In this document: in pieces, positions 1 to 11,063 of the stretch
How the letters are laid out: each line of letters opens with the position of its first letter
How positions within the stretch are numbered: the stretch's first letter is position 1
Assembly: GCF_023065955.2 (NCBI RefSeq)
Contig: NW_026623078.1
Location: 7,636,199-7,700,198 of the forward strand
DNA: 64,000 nucleotides
Direction: 5' to 3'
DNA from: Ursus arctos
Taxonomy: Eukaryota > Chordata > Mammalia > Carnivora > Ursidae
Translations under genes and position numbers: made by a program
Notes under the pieces: model-generated
What the model saw: only the letters and a program-made list of their open reading frames with translations
Databases searched by the model: none
Told to the model about the DNA's origin: nothing

Positions 1-458
1 GGTGTGCTGTTCTGTACAGATGCACATGCAGTTCTGGCCTTCTTCAGTATTGTTTAGAGGACGGTGGGTGTGAGCCTCTAAACTAGAGCATTCTTCTAAT
101 TATCCGTAATTAGTAAGTTGCTATTTAATGATTCCTGAAATTTTTCTGAACACATTTATTTTTCAGTTGATGTTACATTTAAAGAAGAGATATTTAGATA
201 TCTATTTCTGTACTTTTCTCTTTAACCTTAAAATTTTTTAAAAGTTGTTTTCAGTGTGATTTTTGGACACCACTTAAAACCTATTTTATGGGCCAAAAAT
301 ATTACCTACAGTGTTATGAAATAAGGTGTTTTAAATGAGGAAGTTTTTTTAATAAAGAGGACCTTGCTTTGAGAGTACTCAGAGTGGAAGGGGCAGTTTG
401 CACATGCAGTGGTCCTATACACTTCACTCCTTGGAAAGGTTAACCTGTAATGGCCCCT
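1..458. other. Intronic sequence, no recognised element
   Basis: AT-rich sequence without a supported open frame or clear repeat. It is inferred to be part of the intron upstream of the SPIDR exon. Confidence 0.5.
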
Positions 459-849
459 GTCTCAGTCAGCCCAGGTTGCCATAACAAAGTGCCACAGACC
501 AGGGGTCTTCCACCACAGACATTTACTTCTCTCAGTTTTAGAGGCTGGAATTCTTGAGATCAGGGTGTCAACCACCATGATCCAGTCCCAGTGAGAGCTT
601 TCTTCCTGGATTATAGACAGCTGCATCTAGCTGTGTGCTCACATGACCTCTTTGTGCACAAGAGGAAAGACAGATTGCTGGTGCATCTTCTTATAAGGAC
701 ACTAATCCTAATGAATCTTCGCCCCCATCTTTATGACCTCATTTAACCTTAATTCCTTTCTTAGAAGCACCATCTCTAAATATAGCTACATGGGAGGTTA
801 GGGTTAGGGCTTCACATATGTATTTAGGAGGACACATTCAGTCCAAAGC
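459..849 (-). repeat. MLT1-like LTR, 3' LTR of the MaLR provirus
   Basis: It begins with TGTCTCAGTCAG and 'gttgccataacaaagtgcca', then 'tataaggacactaatcctaatg', and ends near 'acacattcagtccaaagc'. This is the reverse complement of a MaLR MLT1 LTR. Confidence 0.8.
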
Positions 850-1893
850 TTTTTGCCCGAGTCCTCACAAAATTAATGCCCTTCTCACATGCAAAATACA
901 TTCATTTCATCCCAACAACCCTGAAAGTCTTAATTTATTCCAGTATTAACTCTAAAATCTAATATCCCAAGTCTCATCTAAATATCTAAATCAGAGGTGG
1001 GTGGGAGTCTAGGTATCATTTGTCCAGTGGCATAATTCCTCAATAGCTATGAGCCTATGAAACCAGACAAGTTAATGTGCTTCCAAATGCAATGCTGGGA
1101 CAGGTTTCCAAAAGAAAGAAATAGGAAGGAAGAAAGGGGTGATAAGTCTCAAGTAAGTCCAAAAATTACCAAGGAAAATTCCATTAGATTTTAAGGCTCA
1201 GGGAAAATTCCCTTTGATTCAGTGCTCTGCTCTCCAGGTCTACTGGGACGTCAGGATTACCCCCATGGCTCTGTGGGGCCTTGCACCCTTAAGGCTGTCT
1301 GCAAAGACCTCACCACTGAGGCAAAGAAGGGGCATTTTGGCCCACCTAAACCAAAAAGGTAGACCCATACTTTGGAAAGCAGGAGAAATAATCAGCGTTG
1401 CCCCCTGGGCTAGTGGTGAGTGGCAGCCCTGATGATCTCCTCAGCGCCTTTGGAGTCATTCTTCCCTTTTTTGAAGGATGATGCACATTCACAAAAGAAT
1501 AGCCCTATTGTTCTGTCCTGCAGAATGTAAGAAGTCTGACAGCCTTCTTTCATTCCTTCTGGTGTACATCTCCTTCAGTTCAAATGGCAGTGTTTTTGCT
1601 CATACATCCCACAGTCTCTTTATCAAGTGATAGTTAGCCACACCCTTGGTGTTCTCTTCCAACATGCTTTCTCATTTTTTGTAATATGGCCAGGCTGAGA
1701 ATTTTCCAAGTCTTGAAGTGTTGCTTCCTTTTTTGCTTAACAATTCCTTCTTCAATTCATCTCTCTCCTCTCGAATTTTACTCTTAAGAAGTCAGGAGGA
1801 TGCAGGCTATATATTTCATGTTTTAGTTGGAAATCTCTGCTGAATATCCGATCTTGTGGCTCACAAGTTCTGTCTTCTACAAACACTTGGTCA

Positions 1894-2082
1894 GGGGCGT
1901 CAGGGTGGCTCAGTCGGTTAAGCAGCTGCCTTCGGCTGAGGTCATGATCCCAGGGTCCTGGGATCGAGCCCCGTATTGGCTCCTTGCTCAGTGGGGAGCC
2001 TGCTTCTGTCTCTCCCTCTGCCTGCCGCTCCCCCTGCTTGTGCTCTCTCACTCTCTCTGACAAATAAAAAAACAAAACAGAA
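1894..2082 (+). mobile_element. Can-SINE (SINEC) inserted in MaLR interior
   Basis: tRNA-Lys-like head ('ggtggctcagtcggttaag', then 'gatcgagccccg'), CT-rich middle, short 'caaataaaaaaac' tail. The head carries the internal pol III A and B box regions. It is not a functional tRNA gene. Confidence 0.93.
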
Positions 2083-2133
2083 CACTAGAACACAGTTCAG
2101 CTGAGTTCTTTGCCACTTTATAACAAAAATTGT

Positions 2134-2486
2134 TGTCTTAATCAGTTTGGGCTGCTATAACAAAGTACCATAGACTGGGTGACTTAAACAACGGGTATTT
2201 AATTCTCACAGTACTGGGAAGTCCGAGTTCAGGGTGCCAGTAGATTTAGTTCCTGGTGAAAGCCAACTTTCTGGTTTGTAGATGGCCACCTTCTTGCTGT
2301 ATCCTCAGTGGCAAAGAGAGAGATCATCTCTCTTGTGTCTCTCGTTGTAAGGGACCAGTCCCATTCATAAGAGCTCCATCCTCATGACTTCATTATTTCT
2401 GAAAGCCCTACTTCTAAATACCACCATTAGGGATTAGGACCTCAACATATGAACTTTGGTGGGATACAAACATTCAGTTCATAGCA
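2134..2486 (-). repeat. MLT1-like LTR nested within the MaLR interior
   Basis: It starts TGTCTTAATCAGTTTGGGCT and ends 'cattcagttcatagca'. The flanks 'gccactttataac' and 'ctcctttcctccag' are adjacent in MaLR interiors as I recall them. It therefore reads as a separate LTR insertion, now solo, rather than one of the provirus's own LTRs. Confidence 0.75.
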
Positions 2487-2654
2487 ATCTCCTTTCCTCC
2501 AGTTTCTAATAATCTCCTCCTCATTTCTGTTTGATACCACACTAGAATTATCCTTAACATACATATTTCTAGAATGCACCTCAAAACTCCTCCAGCCTCT
2601 ACCCATTACCCAGCTCTAAAGCTACTTCCACATTTTTAGGTATTTGTTACAGCA

Positions 2655-3010
2655 GTACCTAGCTTGAGCTGCCACAACAAAATACCATAGATTGTGTAGC
2701 TTAAACAACAAATTTTTTTCTCATAATTCTAGAAGCTTGAAGTCCAAGTTCAGGGTTCCATCATGGTCAATTTCCAGTGAGGAGCTTTGCTCTTCCTTGT
2801 TTGTTAGGTAGCAGCTCTCTGGCTGTGTGCTCTTGTGGCCTTTTCTCTATGCTTGGTAGAGAAAGATGGAGATTTCTGCTGTCTCGTCTTGCAAGGACAC
2901 TAAACTTATCAGGGCTCAGATCAGTCATTCAAGTTCAGTTACTTTCTTGGAGGTCCTGACTCCAAACGCAGCCACACTGTTAGGTCTTCAACATACGAAT
3001 CCAAAGTACC
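2655..3010 (-). repeat. MLT1-like LTR, 5' LTR of the MaLR provirus
   Basis: It contains 'gctgccacaacaaaatacca', 'ctggctgtgtgctcttgtgg' and 'caaggacactaaac', the same landmarks as the other two LTRs but more diverged. It directly follows the internal-end sequence 'cttccacatttttaggtat'. Confidence 0.72.
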
Positions 3011-4130
3011 CCTTCTTGTCCAGTTTTGTATAAACTTCGCTTAGGGATCTGCTGTCTTCCTGGAACCTTTGTATACTTTTTCTTAGTGGATTTCTTAAAA
3101 AATTGGACCTTCTGTTGCGTCTTCACCCTCTCCCAAAACAGTACAGGCTACCTCTGCAGAACAAGTCACAGTGACATTCCTGGTGGTAGCACTGTGACAT
3201 TGTGACCACAGGTGACTGGTGTGCTTTACTAAATTCTGATTGTTCTCATTGCTACAGACTGTGATGAACATCCAGTCGTCCAGTCAGTATTGTCTTGTCT
3301 TTTTTTTTTTTTTTTTTTAAGATTTGTGTTTCAGATTTCTGTTTCATGCTTAGAATTATTGTGGCTTTTGGAGAAGAATATTTTAAACTGGGTGAAAAGG
3401 CAAAAAAAAATGTGGAATCAAGAAGTGAAAGCACAATTGTTTATCGTTCAGTAAGCACTTGTGGTTAACAAATGTGTCTGTTCATCATTGCCAGATGACT
3501 TAAAATTTTATGGTACAACATAAATTTTAAACAAAAAGTAATTGTGCTGTTTACAAGATAAAGATGTGAATTTCTTCAGAATATAGTTTTTAGGTATTAT
3601 AATCTAGACCTCCTGCTTGGAGCTTTTTGAATTTTATCATGAAATTACTAAATGGATCTGATGGCAGCTTACAAAATTTACTCAAAAACTAGTTTTGATT
3701 TAACAAACAATAATAATGCAATATTGCAATTAGTAAGAGTCTCACACATTGAATACTCACAGGAGCATAATATTGCTAGATGTTTGGGAATCCTTGGTAA
3801 AATTAAGCATAGTTGTAACCTCTCAAAAAAAAAGATAGTATGATTATGTACAAACAAATACAATTCAGATTTCAGTACATATTAATGAAAAAAGCAGTGG
3901 TAAGATACGAACAGTGAATAGATACATCACTTGGATTTGATTTTGGAATGTGTTGTGTGTGCATTTTTCTTCTTGGAGCATCACTTGAATCATAGTTAAT
4001 TTGCATTCTCTTGATGCATATCACGTCCAGTTTAGGTAAGAGGAAGTAAGTTAAAATCATCTTGATTTGCAGTGAAATTAAGGCTAGTAAAATAGTCCCC
4101 AAAGTTCTTTACATCAGTTTGTATCAGGGT
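3011..4130. other. Intronic sequence, poly-T at 3300-3319
   Basis: No repeat family was recognised with confidence. It has a 19-base poly-T run near 3301 followed by 'aagatttgtg', and AT-rich sequence after that. The short open frames here have no coding character. Confidence 0.45.
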
Positions 4131-4870
4131 TCATTTAGTTCATACATATTTATTGGTACTGATCCAGATACGGGACTGAGTTCATAGTTTAGTAGACAAA
4201 GCTATTCATTTTATGTGTGAAAATGTTGATAAGTAAGAGGTACAATGATGACATAAAGGAGAGTAATAAACTCAGCTGGATGGAAAAAGAAAATTGTGTT
4301 CAGGGAGTCCCCCCAGGAGATGATGATGAAACTCTTTCTTAAAAGTATGGTCTATGAAGCATGAGAGACTATGGACTCTGAGAAACAAACTGAGGGCTTC
4401 AGAGGGGAATGGGATAGGCTGGTGATGGGTAGAAAGGAGGGCATTTGTTGCATGGTGCACTGGGTGTTATACGCAACTAATGAATCATCGAGCTTTACAT
4501 CGGAAACCAGGGATGTACTGTATGGTGACTAACATAATATAATAAAAAAACATTAAAAAAAAAGTATGGTCTAGTTTTCACCTTCTTATAGAAATAATTA
4601 AAAATCCTTGAGTAGAGCTGGGGAATTTGAGGTTAGAGCAGCAAGAAATAACAAGTAACAAAGGTCTTTCTATACGATGGAAAGTAGTTTGGAATTTATG
4701 TAGTACATAGCCATTGAAGGGTTCAAGCACAGGGGTGACTGTTATTCAATTTATACTTAAAAAGAGCACCGTAGTGGGCCTTATGTATAATAGATTATTA
4801 TGTACAATAGATTAGTACATGGGTTGGGACTGAGGGAAAAAGGAATGATGGGCACTTTTGATGATTTGGT
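4131..4870 (-). mobile_element. L2 LINE fragment (CR1 clade), interrupted by a small L1
   Basis: The phrase 'agccattgaagggttcaag' followed by 'aggggtgac' near 4710-4740 is the reverse complement of a typical L2 coding region. 'cagatacgggactgag' near 4165 fits its 3' part. Heavily decayed, no open frame. The L1 at 4355-4559 lies inside it. Confidence 0.55.
4341..4573 (+). mobile_element. 5'-truncated carnivoran L1 3' end with 14-bp target duplications
   Basis: The insert 4355-4559 contains only 3' UTR: 'agcatgagagactatggact', 'gggtgttatacgcaactaat', 'gtatggtgactaacataat', A-rich tail. The 14-base AAAAGTATGGTCTA occurs at 4341-4354 and again at 4560-4573, so both insertion ends are exact. It is a young-looking copy. 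Confidence 0.95.
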
Positions 4871-5975
4871 CTGAAGAAGAGAAAAAGCACCAGTTTCAGA
4901 GAATAGTAGGCCATATACTTTAAAGCAAGATGCTGTATAGACTAGTCTAATGGGAATCTATGAAAATAAAGAGAGAATAATAATATAGGGCGAAATTCCT
5001 TATTACTATGTAGCCAGTGTTCGGTTAATTAAATGGAATAACTTAGAGTGCAACAAATATATTATGAAAAGTTTTTCTCCTAGAAACACTTACGGATGTT
5101 TCTGTCCTCTAGAGAAGGATCATTTCAATATCGCAATATCTAAATATCCCCACATGCTAACTAATTTCACTTGGTACTTTCTTGTATAATTTTCGTTAAT
5201 CTCTTGTATAGTATTTCTTATATAAATGCTCATGAAAGTTATTATAATACATATTAATTCATCAACATAACCTACTTAGGAGTTGACTTTGCATGTAAAT
5301 GGACCCTGACTACCTGTGTATTTCAAGTAAATGCCTGTATATTTCAAAGAAGTCATTTAACCCAGGAGTCTCAGATACATTTTGTTCTTACTTATTTGAT
5401 TCTTTTGTGGCCTCTTAGTCACTTAAAACCACGTTTTTTTGAGGGCAGTTAGCTGATAAAGTAAATCATTCACACATTCATTTGGCAAAAGTTAGCCTTT
5501 AAGTTAAATATTTTCCATTTTTAACTAAGAACTATTTTATCTGCTATTCATATATATGGATAGAAATTACTATATCCTGTGGTATACATTCTATATGAAT
5601 CCTTTTATTCCTCTTCCTTAATCGTTTAAAGTCTTTGGTGTTATATATTACTATTCATGCTCTCCATTTGATCTTTGTGGCATTTACTCTTAAGTATTTG
5701 GTAATGTGACAAAGTTATCCTCTTCTGTTACAATGCAGTGATCAGTGTTGACAATCTGACAATGTCCAGCCATAGTGAGAGCCTCCATTTCTCAACTGGA
5801 TGTGCTTTCTTTACATTTTAAACAAGTCTTATGTTTTAACATACTAAAGTAGGAAAAAAGCATCACTCACAATTTCCTGTATTTAACCAGCATTTAACCT
5901 GAGAGACATTTTGGTCTGTGACTTGTAAGGACATTCAATTTCTAGGGTTAGACCTGCTGGTAATTCTCTCTGATC
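4871..5975. other. Intronic sequence, no recognised element
   Basis: AT-rich, no open frame of note and no repeat I can name. Confidence 0.45.
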
Positions 5976-6120
5976 ATAAGAAAGTCGTGTGAGCAAGTAA
6001 CTTTTTTAGTTTTCTTATCTGCCAAAAAGGAACATTAATATCTTCCTTACCTATTTCATAGTGCTATTGTAGGTCAAGTATGATAATAGATTTGAAAATG
6101 CCTTGGAAAGTTAATAACAC
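5976..6120 (+). repeat. MIR SINE fragment
   Basis: The core runs from 'gtgtgagcaagtaac' through 'ttttcttatctgcc' to 'acctatttcatagtgctatt', matching the MIR order (transport-like head, 'cctcatctgtaaaatg', 'tcatagggttgttg'). Diverged. Confidence 0.65.
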
Positions 6121-6250
6121 TGACAGTGATGGACCAGGCCCTGCACTATGGGCTTTCTGTGTTATATCTCTTGATGTTTGCAGTGTTCTTAAGAATGGCT
6201 CATACTGTCTCCATTTAAAAATGAGGACATTGTTAAAAAGAAGGTAAGAA
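6121..6250 (-). repeat. Possible second MIR fragment
   Basis: 'ccaggccctgcactatgggc', then 'tttaaaaatgaggacattg', resembles the reverse complement of a MIR end. Weak, diverged. Confidence 0.4.
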
Positions 6251-6709
6251 TAGATAAGGTATATTTGAGGATTTCAAAAGGGAAGGAATAGTTGCTTCTG
6301 GCTAGGATTCAGTAATCCCTTCCTGGGCAAAGTGATATTTTGACTGAGTCTTACAAGCATTGATGCAAAATGTTGCCTTTCTGGCACAGAAATGCCTTTT
6401 TTGTACCACCCATTTAATTAATCTTCACTTGTAAAACCAATGTCTCTTATGCCTAGATTGAAAGCTTTCCCCAAATACACAGTTTGTCTTAGGTTGCTTT
6501 TCACTTTTTTATCCCTCACACAAAGTGGAAATTACGCTGCCTTAATTTCTTTAGGGAAGGCAGGCCACTGGTTTCTCCCTAAGGCTGTGTTGGAGGACAT
6601 TCTCTATGAGAGACTTTAGAGTGCTTCGTGGGGAACATTGTGCTGTTCTAGCCCTGTGGTACAGCCTAGATGGCACTGCTCAACATTCTTTACCAAGCCT
6701 GTTTAAGTC
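6251..6709. other. Intronic sequence, no recognised element
   Basis: No supported feature between the MIR pieces and the minisatellite. Confidence 0.4.
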
Positions 6710-7177
6710 ACCAGGCATGCTGCAGTGCACCAGGACTTTGGTGATAAACAGTGTGTTTATTCCATGCTGTAGTACATAAGGGGGATAGTCAATACCGTAT
6801 GGGGTGTTTATTCTACACAGCAGTACACCAGGGTTCTAGTGATACTACCATAAAGCATGTGTTTTCTATACTGCACTGCATCATGGCTGTGGTGGTAGTA
6901 ATATCATAGAGTGTGTTTATTGAAATACCAAATAGCATGCTTATTTGGTGCCACAATACACCAGGGCTGTAGTGGTAGTACCATTAAGTATGTTTATTCT
7001 GGGGGTGTCTAGGTGGCTCAGTTGGTTAAGCATCTGCCTTCCGCTCGGGTCATGGTCTCAGGGTCCGGGGATGGAGCTCTGCGTCGTCGGGCTCCCTGCT
7101 CAGCGGGGAGTCTGCTTCTCCCTCTCCCTCTGCCTCCTCCCCCAGCTCATGCTCATGCTCTGTCTCTTGCTCTTACA

Positions 7178-7216
<39 letters not shown>

Positions 7217-7305
7217 AATCTTTTAAGAAAAAAAAGTATGTTTATTCTATGCTGCAGAGCCTGGGCTGTGGTGATAGTTAATACCATGAAGCATGTTTAT
7301 TTTAC
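6710..7305 (+). repeat. Degenerate minisatellite, unit about 50-60 bp, split by a SINE
   Basis: At least six imperfect copies of a unit roughly 'tgctgcagtacaccagggct', 'gtggtgatagtaatacca', 'taaagcatgtttattct'. Copies start near 6718, 6766, 6818, 6870, 6940 and, after the SINE, 7248. The SINE at 7001-7233 sits inside one copy and duplicates AAGTATGTTTATTCT. The array is too diverged to be recent and matches no dispersed family known to me. Confidence 0.8.
6986..7248 (+). mobile_element. Can-SINE with (ATAA)n tail and 15-bp target duplications
   Basis: The element is 7001-7233; AAGTATGTTTATTCT flanks it at 6986-7000 and 7234-7248. Head 'ctaggtggctcagttggtta', CT-rich middle, then an ATAA/AAAT microsatellite of about ten units (7175-7217) before 'aaaatcttttaag'. 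Confidence 0.96.
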
Positions 7306-8400
7306 AAGTTATTTAGTGCTATGTATCTTTAGCAGAAACCATAGTTTTAGGAATAATGCCAGGATTTATGATAAAAATCTTCAAGGAGAGTGTAGTTAGT
7401 AGCAGTGTGATTCATCTTAGAAATATAGGTGTTTCTGCTATAATAACTACATTGTGTGTTTCTACAACGTCTTGCCTTTATACAATCTGTCAAGGTCTGT
7501 GGGAACTGTAGGGTTGGGCATATCACTGAAAACCTGTTTCACTTTTAGTCAGAGCTGCACAAGACAATAATTAGTACCCAAGTTGAGAACTTGTACAGCT
7601 TAGGCAGACACTGCCACACAGAGCCAAGAGGGTGTGCTCTGCCGGACTACCTGATTTCATGGGCCCTGGAGCTCAGAACAGCAGCTGCTGTCATTGGTTG
7701 ATGGGAGAGGTTCCATGCCTACTGCACAGTTTTAGGGATGAGCCCTGAGTACAGGTAGAAGTTTTAAAAATTCTTAAAATATGTCCACAAATGCTCCTGT
7801 AGCTAGTGCAGCCCCTAAAGCTAGGGGCTTTGCTGCTAAAGACCCTGTTCTCCACCTACTGCTGTGGCTGCCCTGCATGGGAAAAATGGTGTGTGTACCA
7901 GAGTGACCTTTATGTTATCCTGCCTTCTTTTCTTGTTCATCAACTGAGGGCAAGCCACTTTTTATTAAAGTAACAGCTATTGTGGCAGAGGAGGCTCAAT
8001 GCTTACTGCCTAGTTAGTGCCTTTCTGTAATACTTGTTTTCATTCCTTCACTTCCCTCCCCATAGTGACTAGTACCAGCCAGCCTGACATTGTGCTTGTT
8101 CATATCCTTCCCCCATTCTGTTTCCTTCCTTACCTTAAGAAATAGTAGCAAGATAGGTACATACCTTAGGAAACAGTAGTTCAAGGTAGTGCTCAGTGGT
8201 GTGGCCTTGCTTAACATGTGAACACATGCTATTGGCCCCCAGAGAGACGAAGGAATGGAAAATTAGGGGTGAGTGGAAGATGATGAAGAAAGGGAGAAAG
8301 AAATGGAAATGAAATTAAATTATATAACTAAAACGTTGGTGCTATTTAAATATTAATTTTTATTATTCACTCTTAACCAGTTGGCTAAAGTGCTAAAGAA
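7306..8400. other. Intronic sequence, no recognised element
   Basis: Mixed composition, including a moderately GC-rich part at 7600-7900. No splice-flanked open frame found. Confidence 0.4.
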
Positions 8401-8469
8401 CACTCATATCAGTGTCTATTATTATTAGCAGAGTACTATGCTAGACACTTAGCTTTTGTTATTTCATTT

Positions 8470-9010
8470 CATTTAATTTTTTTACTTAAAAAACAATGTA
8501 ATAGAAAAACAAAAGTATACTTAACCTCCTGGAATTAATAACACATTTTAATCTTTTATCTTTTTTGATTCACATATTTTTATCATAGAAAAAGTATGAC
8601 AGATAAGTGTGAAATTCTGAGTTATGTTCCTCTCCCTCTCCTTAGGTACGTGTTTCTATGTATCCTGCTAGTCTTATTTATATACTTGTGTCACATAAGT
8701 ATTCGCAACAATATTTTATTGTTTTCTGTGCTTAAAAAAATAGCATTATGGGTATCATATTCTCCATTATCTTGTTTATCCCCTCTTGTTTTCAAGATCT
8801 CTCCATGCTGATACATATAGACCCAACCCACCATTGCTAACTTCTGCATGGTGTTCTGTTGTATGCACAGAACATGGTTTACCCTTCCTCCTATTGATTT
8901 GTCATGGGTCCAGTTTTCTGCTCTTATAAACAGTACTGAGGTATGCATCCTTATTTAGGCCTCCTGATGCTTGTGACAGTTTCTGGGACACATACGGGTT
9001 TTAGGTTACA
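8470..9010 (-). mobile_element. Ancient L1 (L1M/L1ME) 3' UTR fragment
   Basis: 'caagatctctccatgctgat' followed by 'acatatagaccc' and 'ggtgttctgttgtatg' corresponds to the L1M 3' UTR read in reverse ('ccatgtcaatacatatag' type). No coding part. Confidence 0.6.
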
Positions 9011-9014
9011 CACA

Positions 9015-9215
9015 CCGTCAACCTCAATTCTCTCATTTAATTCTTAAAAATGTTCCTTGAGGCAGGTGACACAATCCCCATTTTACACATGAGAAAACAG
9101 GTGTTGAAATGCCATCTAACTTGACTGAACTTAATTAATCAGAGAGCCAGTACTTAAATTCAGATTAAATTCCGTCTTTTAAATCTTGAGCCCTAACATT
9201 CAGCATTCCTCAGAA
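9015..9215 (-). repeat. MIR SINE
   Basis: 'attctctcatttaattctt', 'gaggcaggtgacacaatccc', 'cattttacacatgagaaaac' and 'agagagccagtacttaaatt' are the MIR core in reverse complement. It lies about 460 bases upstream of the SPIDR exon. Confidence 0.85.
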
Positions 9216-9648
9216 ATCCTTACTTTTAATCTCTATGATCATTGGAACAGTTGAAACCAGCTAATCTACTGCATCATTTCCAAAGTAGAGAATCAAAGCA
9301 GGTCATGAGGGGGAGGGAGCATATAAGAAGAATCAATAAGTGGTCTTACTCCCTTTGTTGTGGTTATCAAAATAGTTAAAGTTTTGGTATAAAAACATGC
9401 TCTGTGAAATGATGAGTCTGAGTCTTCTATGTATGCAAGACTGTTAATGATGGAAGACTATTTTTTATGTTGCTTAAAATGCAACATGTAAGTTATTTTG
9501 ATTAAAAAGATGTTACAGTGAGTGTGTTAGAGTCTGTACATTGCAAAGTGTACAAACCATTTTCTCAAGGTGAATAAAGCGATCTTAATGTGGTTCTTTT
9601 TTTCATGGCATTTTATTCACAGTTGGACCATATGTCTGTTATACTTCA
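9216..9648. other. Intron immediately upstream of the SPIDR exon
   Basis: No repeat recognised. Contains the region where the branch point should lie, but no site was assigned. Confidence 0.5.
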
Positions 9649-9676
9649 TTTTGATTTTTTTTCCTTCACCTTCTAG
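9649..9676 (+). promoter_or_regulatory. 3' splice acceptor of the SPIDR exon
   Basis: A run of about 25 pyrimidine-rich bases (TTTTGATTTTTTTTCCTTCA onwards) ends in CTTCTAG directly before the open frame. It is a strong polypyrimidine tract plus AG, and it fixes the exon start at 9677. Confidence 0.85.
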
Positions 9677-9890
9677 GTGGAAAATCTGGTGCATTAATTG
9701 TGAAAATTCTAGAGCTGCATGAGGAATGCACCATCCAAGTTGCCATGTGTGAGCATTTAGCAGGGCTGCAGGTCAACAGCCCTTCTCAAGGTGAAGCCCC
9801 CAGGACTGGCCTGAAGGTTCTGTTCACCAAGGAGACTGCTCGCCACCTCAGGGGACATCCCCAGGACATCGTCCATATCTACCCTCCCTG
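9677..9890 (+). CDS. SPIDR: Internal coding exon of SPIDR (scaffold protein involved in DNA repair)
   Basis: SPIDR (KIAA0146) is a nuclear scaffold that links BLM helicase and RAD51-type recombinases during homologous recombination repair. The 214-base exon starts after TTCTAG and ends before GTGAGT. It opens with two bases finishing a codon begun in the previous exon, then reads 70 codons without a stop, and its last two bases TG begin a codon, probably Trp. Recognisable stretches are VKILELHEEC, QVAMCE, LKVLFTKETA and the end HPQDIVHIYPP. From memory these match the human protein around residues 330-400 of about 915, where the human text reads LHEECAMQVAMCE and LKVLFTKETAGYLRGRPQD. The family match is therefore from recall, not a search. 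No RAD51- or BLM-binding claim can be made for this exon alone. Neither neighbouring exon was found in the window. The gene runs on the + strand. Confidence 0.87.
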
Positions 9891-9896
9891 GTGAGT
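9889..9896 (+). promoter_or_regulatory. 5' splice donor of the SPIDR exon
   Basis: The sequence TG|GTGAGT is a near-consensus donor. Reading through it gives an in-frame TGA immediately (TGG TGA), so splicing here is required to keep the protein open. Confidence 0.87.
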
Positions 9897-10659
9897 GCAA
9901 ATAACTGATTCCAGCAGTTACTAACTGAGTTTGTCTCAAAAGATATTTTTATGATGAACATTTTTGTCACCTTATTATAGAGAAATGCCAGGAGAAGGAA
10001 GCCAGAATTTGACATAGATTTTACGTAACAGAAGCACTAAACTGTATTTGAATGCTTGTTTGTACTTTTGACAGGACATTTTCGATAATTTGAGGGCAGA
10101 GGGGTGTGGGAGAAACGACCATATCAAGCTTCCTATCTAAGTGGTGTCTTATAAAATCTAGTGGTTTTTGTTCTTCTCTGTCTTAGAAATATAATTTTAG
10201 TAAGAGGCATTATGTAACAATATGATAATGCACATTAATTTAATATTACTTTGCTAATCGCTTTGGGAGGGATGTAAAGTATGTATTAAGACATAGGAGG
10301 GTTTGATCTTTAGGAGCATAAATGGTCATTAATGGATCAGAAAATATTCTTAAGAATACATGTTTGCTTTCTTCTCTATAGGGTGTTATTTTTTACTATA
10401 AAAAGAAGAAAATCTTACTATTTTTGAGGGAACGTTTGAGCAGCCTTGTTTGTTTTCAGAGCTAACGGTTGATTTTATTGGCAGATATTTTAGAAGTTTC
10501 ATTCATCTGTTAAATTCTTAGGTTTGAGGTTGACTTATAAATCTTAAAAGTTAAACATCCCTCCCACAGGGATATTTTTTTCACTGTTCCATAGTGAGTG
10601 ATTCTCAGTCTTTACTTAAATTCTTCCACTAACAGGCTGCAAATGTCATAGGGTAACTT
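9891..10659. other. Intron immediately downstream of the SPIDR exon
   Basis: No repeat recognised before the A/T-rich start of the old L1 near 10660. No second exon seen. Confidence 0.5.
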
Positions 10660-10780
10660 GCATTTTATTTTATTTTATTTTATTATTTTGTTTTTTAATA
10701 AATCTTTTATTGAATAGTATAAGATACAATAGGATCATACACAAATTATAAGTGTACATTTCTACAAATAATCACAAAGT

Positions 10781-10792
10781 GACAATGTAATT

Positions 10793-10852
<60 letters not shown>

Positions 10853-11063
10853 TTTTAAGATTTTATGTATTTATTAGAGAGAGAGAGAGATACAGCATGT
10901 GTGCATGAGCAGTGGGAGGGGCAGAGGGAGAGGGAGATGCAGACTCCCTCTGAGCAGGGAGCCCAATGAGGGACTTGATCCCAGGACCCTGGGATCATGA
11001 CCTGAGCCGAAGGCAGCCACTTAACTAACTGAACCACCCGGGTGCCCTGACTATGTAATTTCT
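10781..11063 (-). mobile_element. Can-SINE, minus strand, with (TTTC)n tail
   Basis: GACAATGTAATTTCT (10781-10795) and GACTATGTAATTTCT (11049-11063) are target duplications. The tail is a pure CTTT microsatellite of about 15 units (10793-10852). Head in reverse: 'gaaccacccgggtgccc'. Confidence 0.95.
10793..10852. repeat. (CTTT)n microsatellite
   Basis: About 60 bases of uninterrupted CTTT units grown from the tail of the SINE. Probably length-variable between individuals. Confidence 0.95.

Larger units (their letters stand above)
459..3010 (-). mobile_element. ERVL-MaLR provirus (MLT1-type) on the minus strand, with two LTRs and a non-coding interior
   Basis: On the minus strand the order is 5' LTR (about 2655-3010), internal sequence (about 850-2654) and 3' LTR (459-849). 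The interior shows MaLR internal hallmarks read on the + strand: a stretch about 'cttctcacatgcaaaat', 'agtctcatct', 'tgagcctatgaaacca', 'tttgccactttataacaa', and 'ctctacccattacccagc' just before the outer LTR. No gag or pol reading frame of any length survives, which is usual for MaLRs. A second LTR (2134-2486) and a Can-SINE (1894-2082) are inserted in the interior. Subfamily assignment is from memory and could be MST or MLT1. Confidence 0.75.
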
